Assembly: GCA_023717585.1 (NCBI GenBank)
Contig: JAMQPJ010000321.1
Location: 1 to 9,497 of the forward strand
DNA length: 9,497 nucleotides
Origin: Thermoanaerobaculia bacterium
GTDB lineage: Bacteria; Acidobacteriota; Thermoanaerobaculia; UBA5066
Direction of reading: 5' to 3'
Part shown: in pieces, positions 5,388-9,497 of the stretch
Layout of the letters: every line of letters begins with the position of its first letter
Position numbering within the stretch: the stretch's first letter is position 1
Notes under the pieces: model-generated
What the model saw: the letters and a program-made list of their open reading frames with translations, nothing else
What the model was told of the DNA's origin: nothing
Database searches by the model: none
Program-made: the position numbers and the translations under genes

Positions 5388-8256
5388 AGAAAGTCGCCCC
5401 GATGTAGAACGTGGTCTGCCAGTCGGACAGCGAGGACCGGAAATCCCACCGCTTCGCCCAGTCCACGTTCCACGGGAGGCCGAGGAAGTAGACGCTGAAC
5501 CCGCCGCCGAAAGAGGCAAGCCCGTTCTTCAGGCGGCCGTCCTCCATGAACTGGAACGTCTGGTCCTTGAGCCAGGCGGCGCCCACGTCGACGAAGATCC
5601 GGCCACGTACGCCGCCGAACTGGAGAATCGGGGTCGCGAGGACGTCGACGAGCGGGAACCGGAACTCCGTGTTCAGGTAGAACACGTTGTTCCCGATGAC
5701 GCTCCGATAGTCGTAGCCGCGGAGCGTGTCGAGGCCGCCGAAAGGAAACACGGACGGCGCCGCTCCCCGCGAGTAGGCACCGAAACCGCGCATCGCGACG
5801 AGGACCCTCCTCGACAGCGGAAGATAGAGGCGGGCGTCGGCGAAAACGTCGATCGAGAGAGTGGTCTCGCCGGTCTTGAAGGACGGCGTGTACTGGACGT
5901 TCAGGTCCAGCCGCTTGCCACCCTGCGGACCGAAGCTCGCGTAGCGCGTCGTGTCGTACGAGAACCCGACCCCTGCCGTCGGCACGTTGTCGGTGCGCGG
6001 GTCGTAGACGACGGTCTGGGTCCCGTCCTGGTTCGAAAACCCGAAGGGCACGTCGAGCGAGCGGCTCAAGAAGCCGATGTTCGCCTCGACGCGCGTGTAT
6101 CGGGAGATCGGGTAGTAGCCGGCGAGCGAGAGCCCCGTGTCTCGCGAGATTCGCTGGTCGCGCGTGTAATCGCCCGTCTCGTAGTTGTATCCGTAGAAGT
6201 ACTGCCGATCGTCGTAGAGCTGGAGGCCCCACTGGAACCGCCTCGCGATGTTGAAATAGCCGATGCGGAAGTTCGAGAACGTGGAAACGGAGTCGAACTG
6301 GAAGAACGAGCGGTGGTCACCGAGGTAGTCCGAGAACGACAGGACGACCTGCGAGACGAAGGTCTGATCCGAGTTGATGCCCGCGAGGACCTGTGCGTTG
6401 TCGAGGAACAGCTTGAACTTCGGGCGCGAGAGCTTCTCGGGGTCCACGGCGACCTCGACGGCCGGGACGAACCCCGCCGTTCCCCCCGTCTTCACCGGCG
6501 CCGGCGGCAGTGCACGCTCGTCGAGTTTCCGGAACGGCTTCTTCGCGTCGGCGACGTAGAGCTGGAAGCGGAGGCCCTGGAACCCGGAGAAGACGATCTT
6601 CTCCTGGCCGTCGGGACCGGTGAACGCGGCCGGTCCGAGCGCCGCGCCGATCACGTCCGTGTACTGCGAGATCTCGCCCGTGGCCAGATCCTGGCCGTAG
6701 ATGTTGAAAATCCCGCCCCGTGAGGATGCGTAGTAGATCCGCTTGCCGTCCGGCGAGAACGACGGGTCCTCGTCGTTGCTGTCGCCCCACGTGACCTGCT
6801 CGTTCTTCGAGGGGTCCTCGACCGGGAACCTCACGATCTTCGAGAAGCCGCCGACGATCTTCGAGTGATAGATCCACTTGCCGTCGGGGGAAAAGACGGG
6901 CGCCTCGTCGTATTCGGCGTCGTTCGTGAAGTTCCTCACCGCGCGCGTCTTCAGGTCGAGCAGGAAGATGTCGCGGCTGTTCCCCTCGATGCCTGAGAAC
7001 ACGATGGCGTTTCCGTCCGGCGACCAGGAGGGCGCCAGCGGCACGTCCGGGGCGACGGAGATGCGCTCGAGGAGCCCGCCGCGGCGGGCCGAGAAGATGA
7101 GCAGCTTGCGGCCGCGCTCCTGCCGGCCGAAAGCGGCGATGCGGTCGCCGTCCGGCGCGAATGAGAGATCGCGCCCGCTTTCGGGGGCCGTCGAGAGGTA
7201 CTGGCCGACGATGTACTCGTACTTCGTCGTGTGGCCGGCCGAGAGGTTCTTGTAGAGCTTGCGGTCCCGGACGGAGAGGAGGGCGATGTCGATGTCGCCC
7301 TTGACCGTCGTGAGCGTCGCGACGAAATCGCCGGAAGGGGACGGCGCGGCCCCGATCTCGAAGGACTCGCGGCCGTACGGGCCGACGCGGAAGCGCTCCC
7401 CGTATTCACTGGCCTCTCCCTTGACCGCGAGGAGCGGAAGGTACTTCCGACGGAGGTACCGGCGGAACTTGAGGTCGAAGTCGTCCGGCTGGATCTCGAA
7501 CGCCCGCCGGAGCGCCACGGCGACGTCGCGGCCGAGGAAGGAACGGTACTCGAAGACGAAATCCCGGACGGCGTCCTTGCCCCATTCGGCTTCCATGAAG
7601 TCGTACACGGCGTGGCCGTAGCGGTACGCGGGATAGCCCTCGATGTTGACTTTCGTGATGGGCGGGATGAGGTCCTGGTTGACCGCGTCCCTGAGGTACA
7701 TGCGGTCCTTGTCGTCCTCGTCGTTTCCGTAGTAGGACGCCATTCCCTCCACGACCCAGGTCGGGACGTTCGCCGTGAGCGCGCGCCCGAGCCGGCCGCC
7801 GAACAGGATCTCGTACTGGAAAACGTGCGTGAGCTCGTGCTGGACGAGCGCCTGGAGCTTCTCGTCCGGCATGTCGATCGGGAGAACCATCCGGTTGCGG
7901 GCGGGTTCGGCGAAGGCGCCGACGCCCTCCGGGATGAAGTTGAGAATGATGTTGTTCTGCTCGAACTCGGCGTGCGTCGCGTAGTAGATGATCGGGATCC
8001 GCTTCGGGATCTGGTAGTTGAGGCGGCGCGACAACTCGTCGTAGGCCGACTCCGCCATCGACACGACCTTCTGGAGCGTCTGTCGCTCGCGCGAATAGTG
8101 ATACATGTCGAAGTGCGTCGACTGGTAGATCTGCCAGTCGAACTTGTCGTAGACGATCTTGTTCTGCCCGGCGGGCCGCGCCTCGGGCGCCAGGAGGAGC
8201 GCGAGCGCGAGGCCGGCGCACGCGGCGAAGGCTTTTACCTTCCTAGTCGAAGACAT
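5386..8256 (-). CDS. Peptidase-MA-like / TolB-like propeller / BamA-like outer-membrane barrel fusion protein
   Basis: A 956-residue exported protein with three parts. Residues 1 to about 29 are a signal peptide (basic start, then an Ala/Leu-rich core). Residues 40-275 look like a gluzincin metallopeptidase of the peptidase-MA type, with HELTH (His140, Glu141, His144) and the downstream ligand Glu170 in WVVEGMASYYG. Residues 300-560 hold six PD40/WD40-like repeats with the SPDG-type signature near 305, 367, 412, 456, 501 and 548, as in a TolB six-bladed propeller. Residues about 630-956 are a beta barrel of Omp85 type, with GGLDTLRGYDYR (840-851) matching the conserved loop-6 [VI]RGF/Y motif and a C-terminal phenylalanine (YIGATF) as BAM targeting signal. 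The substrate is unknown; a role in outer-membrane assembly or surface proteolysis is inference. The start ATG has GGGAGG about 9 bases upstream and overlaps the preceding lipoprotein gene by 14 bases. Confidence 0.9.
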   Translation of the reverse strand: MSSTRKVKAFAACAGLALALLLAPEARPAGQNKIVYDKFDWQIYQSTHFDMYHYSRERQTLQKVVSMAESAYDELSRRLNYQIPKRIPIIYYATHAEFEQNNIILNFIPEGVGAFAEPARNRMVLPIDMPDEKLQALVQHELTHVFQYEILFGGRLGRALTANVPTWVVEGMASYYGNDEDDKDRMYLRDAVNQDLIPPITKVNIEGYPAYRYGHAVYDFMEAEWGKDAVRDFVFEYRSFLGRDVAVALRRAFEIQPDDFDLKFRRYLRRKYLPLLAVKGEASEYGERFRVGPYGRESFEIGAAPSPSGDFVATLTTVKGDIDIALLSVRDRKLYKNLSAGHTTKYEYIVGQYLSTAPESGRDLSFAPDGDRIAAFGRQERGRKLLIFSARRGGLLERISVAPDVPLAPSWSPDGNAIVFSGIEGNSRDIFLLDLKTRAVRNFTNDAEYDEAPVFSPDGKWIYHSKIVGGFSKIVRFPVEDPSKNEQVTWGDSNDEDPSFSPDGKRIYYASSRGGIFNIYGQDLATGEISQYTDVIGAALGPAAFTGPDGQEKIVFSGFQGLRFQLYVADAKKPFRKLDERALPPAPVKTGGTAGFVPAVEVAVDPEKLSRPKFKLFLDNAQVLAGINSDQTFVSQVVLSFSDYLGDHRSFFQFDSVSTFSNFRIGYFNIARRFQWGLQLYDDRQYFYGYNYETGDYTRDQRISRDTGLSLAGYYPISRYTRVEANIGFLSRSLDVPFGFSNQDGTQTVVYDPRTDNVPTAGVGFSYDTTRYASFGPQGGKRLDLNVQYTPSFKTGETTLSIDVFADARLYLPLSRRVLVAMRGFGAYSRGAAPSVFPFGGLDTLRGYDYRSVIGNNVFYLNTEFRFPLVDVLATPILQFGGVRGRIFVDVGAAWLKDQTFQFMEDGRLKNGLASFGGGFSVYFLGLPWNVDWAKRWDFRSSLSDWQTTFYIGATF

Positions 8257-8941
8257 ACCGGTTCGCCTCCCGCTCGCGCACCACGAAGAGCCCGAGGAGC
8301 TGGTTTTCGAGGGAGAAGAGGTTCTCGAAGAGGCCCACGAGCTCGTCCGTGGCCCGGCGGTTCTTCTCCTTCGTGTCGCGGAAGTTTTCCTGGAAGAGCT
8401 TCAGCCCCGTATGCCCGTCGATCGCGACGACCGTCACGTCGAACGTGAATCCCGTCGACTCGACGAGTACCTGCCGGTAGTAGATCCGGTTGTCGATGGG
8501 GCTGCGGTACTCCTCGGCGCGGTAGCCCGACTTGTTCTCCACGCGGAAGTCGACGACGCCGGTCAGAAGAAGGTCGGCGCCCGTCCTCGTTCCCACGCCG
8601 CGCCAGAACTCCGCGACTTCGCCGAGATCCTTCAGGTTCTGCGACGGAAGCCGGACGTCCTGGGGCATCGTCACGATCGTCATCTTCGTGCGTTTGCCGA
8701 GCTGCTTGCCGAGGTAGCGGCGGAACTCGGCGTCGAGGTCGAGATCCTTGTAGCGCGGAGCGTCCTTCTTGTCGGAGAGCTTCGACGCGACGAGAAAAGG
8801 CGCCAGCGAGACGCGCTCGCGACCCGTGACGGCGAGCTTCGGGCGGAGAGGAAGCCGGAGCTTGACCTCCTTCGTCCCGCTCGAGCACGCCGGGACGAAG
8901 AGGAAGGCGACGAGGACCACCGCGGCGTCGCGTCGGGTCAT
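8243..8941 (-). CDS. Predicted lipoprotein, CsgG/LpoB-like
   Basis: A 232-residue protein with a lipoprotein-type signal peptide: MTRR, a hydrophobic core, then FVPAC with Cys19 as the likely lipidated residue. The VPAC lipobox is slightly non-standard, with Pro at -2. The mature part resembles CsgG/LpoB/FlgO-type periplasmic domains in pattern: a first strand ending in VSLAPF (about 44-49), a helix with LDAEFRRYLGKQLGK (70-84), the segment GTRTGADLLLTGVVDF (about 117-132), then strands ending in VVAIDGHTGLKLFQENF (about 172-188). This match is by motif order only, so the family call is tentative. It probably sits at the outer membrane facing the periplasm. Its ATG overlaps the stop of the upstream TPR gene as ATGA and its 3' end overlaps the barrel gene by 14 bases, so the three are likely made together and may act as one complex. 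Confidence 0.85.
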   Translation of the reverse strand: MTRRDAAVVLVAFLFVPACSSGTKEVKLRLPLRPKLAVTGRERVSLAPFLVASKLSDKKDAPRYKDLDLDAEFRRYLGKQLGKRTKMTIVTMPQDVRLPSQNLKDLGEVAEFWRGVGTRTGADLLLTGVVDFRVENKSGYRAEEYRSPIDNRIYYRQVLVESTGFTFDVTVVAIDGHTGLKLFQENFRDTKEKNRRATDELVGLFENLFSLENQLLGLFVVREREANRYVFD

Positions 8942-9468
8942 TTCGGGATCCCCGGGGGTGTCGTGACCGGTGGCCCGGGTGTCGGAGCGGGCGCGGGAGT
9001 CGGGGCGGGCGCCGGAGGCGTCGGCAACGCGGGGCCCTGGGGCGCGGCCGCGGGCGCAGGGGCGGACGGGGCGGGCAGCGAGGAAGCCCGCTGCACGGAG
9101 GTGTAGTACTCGGCGAAGCGGGCGTAGTTGCGCTTGATCTTGGCGTCCTGGGGCGCGAGCTCGAGTGCCTTCTTATAGGCCGAAAGGGCGCGAGAGGTCT
9201 CCCCGATGCTCTCGTAGGCGACACCGAGGTTGTTCTGGACCTCGGGGTTGTCGGGTTGGAGGGCGGCGGCCTTCTCGTAGCGGAACAGGGCTTCGCGCCA
9301 GAAGCCCTTGCGGGCCATCTCGCTCCCGTAGGAATTCTGGGCCTTCCAGCCGGCGTCTTTGGACTGGGGCGACGCGCACGCGACCGTTCCCGCGGCGGCG
9401 ACGGCCGCGAGCAGCGTTGCGGTGGGTCGAAGGCGGCACGTCACGAAGAGGTCGGGCATTATAGACAC
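8938..9468 (-). CDS. TPR-repeat lipoprotein with proline-rich tail
   Basis: The longest frame starts at GTG 9468 (176 residues), but ATG 9459 (173 residues) is an equally good start; neither has a clear Shine-Dalgarno site. GTG 9444 would give a more compact signal peptide (TCRLRPTATLLAAVAAAG). The hydrophobic segment ends in TVAC, with Cys31 (GTG numbering) as the probable lipidation site; the lipobox lacks the usual Leu at -3. Residues about 41-74 and 75-108 form two tetratricopeptide repeats, the second ending in ALELAPQD, which normally bind partner proteins. Residues 130-176 are almost entirely Pro, Ala and Thr, probably a flexible periplasmic extension. It is the first visible gene of the minus-strand envelope operon. 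Its stop overlaps the next start as ATGA. A CpoB-like role is possible but unproven. Confidence 0.85.
   Translation of the reverse strand: MSIMPDLFVTCRLRPTATLLAAVAAAGTVACASPQSKDAGWKAQNSYGSEMARKGFWREALFRYEKAAALQPDNPEVQNNLGVAYESIGETSRALSAYKKALELAPQDAKIKRNYARFAEYYTSVQRASSLPAPSAPAPAAAPQGPALPTPPAPAPTPAPAPTPGPPVTTPPGIPK
8982..9017. repeat. Two 18-bp imperfect tandem units in the Pro/Ala tail
   Basis: Units 8982-8999 and 9000-9017 agree at 16 of 18 positions. On the minus strand they encode a six-residue PAPTPA-type repeat in the tail of the TPR lipoprotein. Such units can change copy number by slippage. Confidence 0.6.
9458..9463 (-). promoter_or_regulatory. Possible -10 element (TATAAT) at the start of the TPR gene
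   Basis: Reading the minus strand, a perfect TATAAT overlaps the ATG at 9459 (GTGTCTATAATG). Such an AT-rich hexamer stands out in this GC-rich DNA. No good -35 lies 16-18 bases upstream; a TTGCTG is present 27 bases upstream, which is too far. If it is a real -10 box, transcription would begin inside the annotated gene and translation would use the downstream GTG at 9444 or be leaderless. Confidence 0.3.
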
Positions 9469-9476
9469 CGGTTCTT

Positions 9477-9489
9477 GAGACTTCGTCTC
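9477..9489. other. Short hairpin upstream of the TPR gene
   Basis: GAGAC-TTC-GTCTC is a perfect 5-bp stem with a 3-nt loop, close to the window edge and upstream of the minus-strand operon. It could be an operator half or the end of a terminator of a gene beyond the window. Confidence 0.25.
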
Positions 9490-9497
9490 TCAGCAAG

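Noticed and set aside
5255..6232. Minus-strand open frame (325 codons) in another frame within the barrel gene
   Set aside because: The barrel frame continues to a proper C-terminal Phe signal, so no frameshift into this frame is needed.
7231..8448. Plus-strand open frame (405 codons) antisense to the barrel gene
   Set aside because: Its Val/Glu/Arg/Asp-rich sequence mirrors the codons of the true gene, and it has no domain or ribosome-binding site I can see.
8950..9075. GC-rich repetitive stretch considered as a CRISPR-like or regulatory repeat
   Set aside because: It has no spacer pattern and is explained by codons for a Pro/Ala/Thr-rich tail.
8159..9106. Plus-strand open frame (315 codons) opposite the two lipoprotein genes
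   Set aside because: It is a shadow of the overlapping minus-strand lipoprotein genes; its Gly/Ala-rich end is the complement of the Pro/Ala tail.

Overview
The window is a GC-rich stretch from a diderm (Gram-negative-type) bacterium. One gene ends in an Omp85-type outer-membrane barrel, and two others look like lipoproteins. The mix of PdxS/PdxT, a peptidase-propeller-barrel fusion and envelope lipoproteins would fit Acidobacteriota or a similar soil/sediment phylum. That placement is an inference; there is no rRNA or other phylogenetic marker here.

Left half, + strand (about 1-4486): five closely packed genes in one direction. The first is the 3' part of a PLP-dependent aminotransferase-fold protein, probably the C-terminal domain of a MocR/PdxR-type regulator. 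It is followed by pdxS and pdxT, the two subunits of the glutamine-dependent pyridoxal 5'-phosphate synthase. Next come a crotonase-superfamily protein that appears to lack the usual catalytic glutamates, and a 381-residue protein that I read as an arylamine N-acetyltransferase-like fold with the catalytic cysteine missing. Gaps between genes are 46, 4, 13 and 14 bases, so co-transcription is likely. The first three genes form a vitamin B6 module. The role of the last two is unknown.

Right half, - strand (9468 down to 4483): a TPR lipoprotein with a proline-rich tail, a second lipoprotein of CsgG/LpoB-like appearance, and a 956-residue protein joining a peptidase-MA-like metalloprotease domain, a six-repeat TolB-like propeller and a BamA-like barrel. 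These three overlap by 4 and 14 bases and look like one envelope operon. After a 117-base gap holding two hairpins comes a class-II cyclic-nucleotide-phosphodiesterase-like metallo-beta-lactamase protein. It converges on the + strand operon, and the two genes share a CTAG at their stop codons.

The gene-free gaps are all short. I see no tRNA, rRNA, CRISPR array, insertion sequence or phage signature. The most unusual items are the peptidase/propeller/barrel fusion with its lipoprotein partners, and the two apparently active-site-deficient proteins downstream of pdxT.
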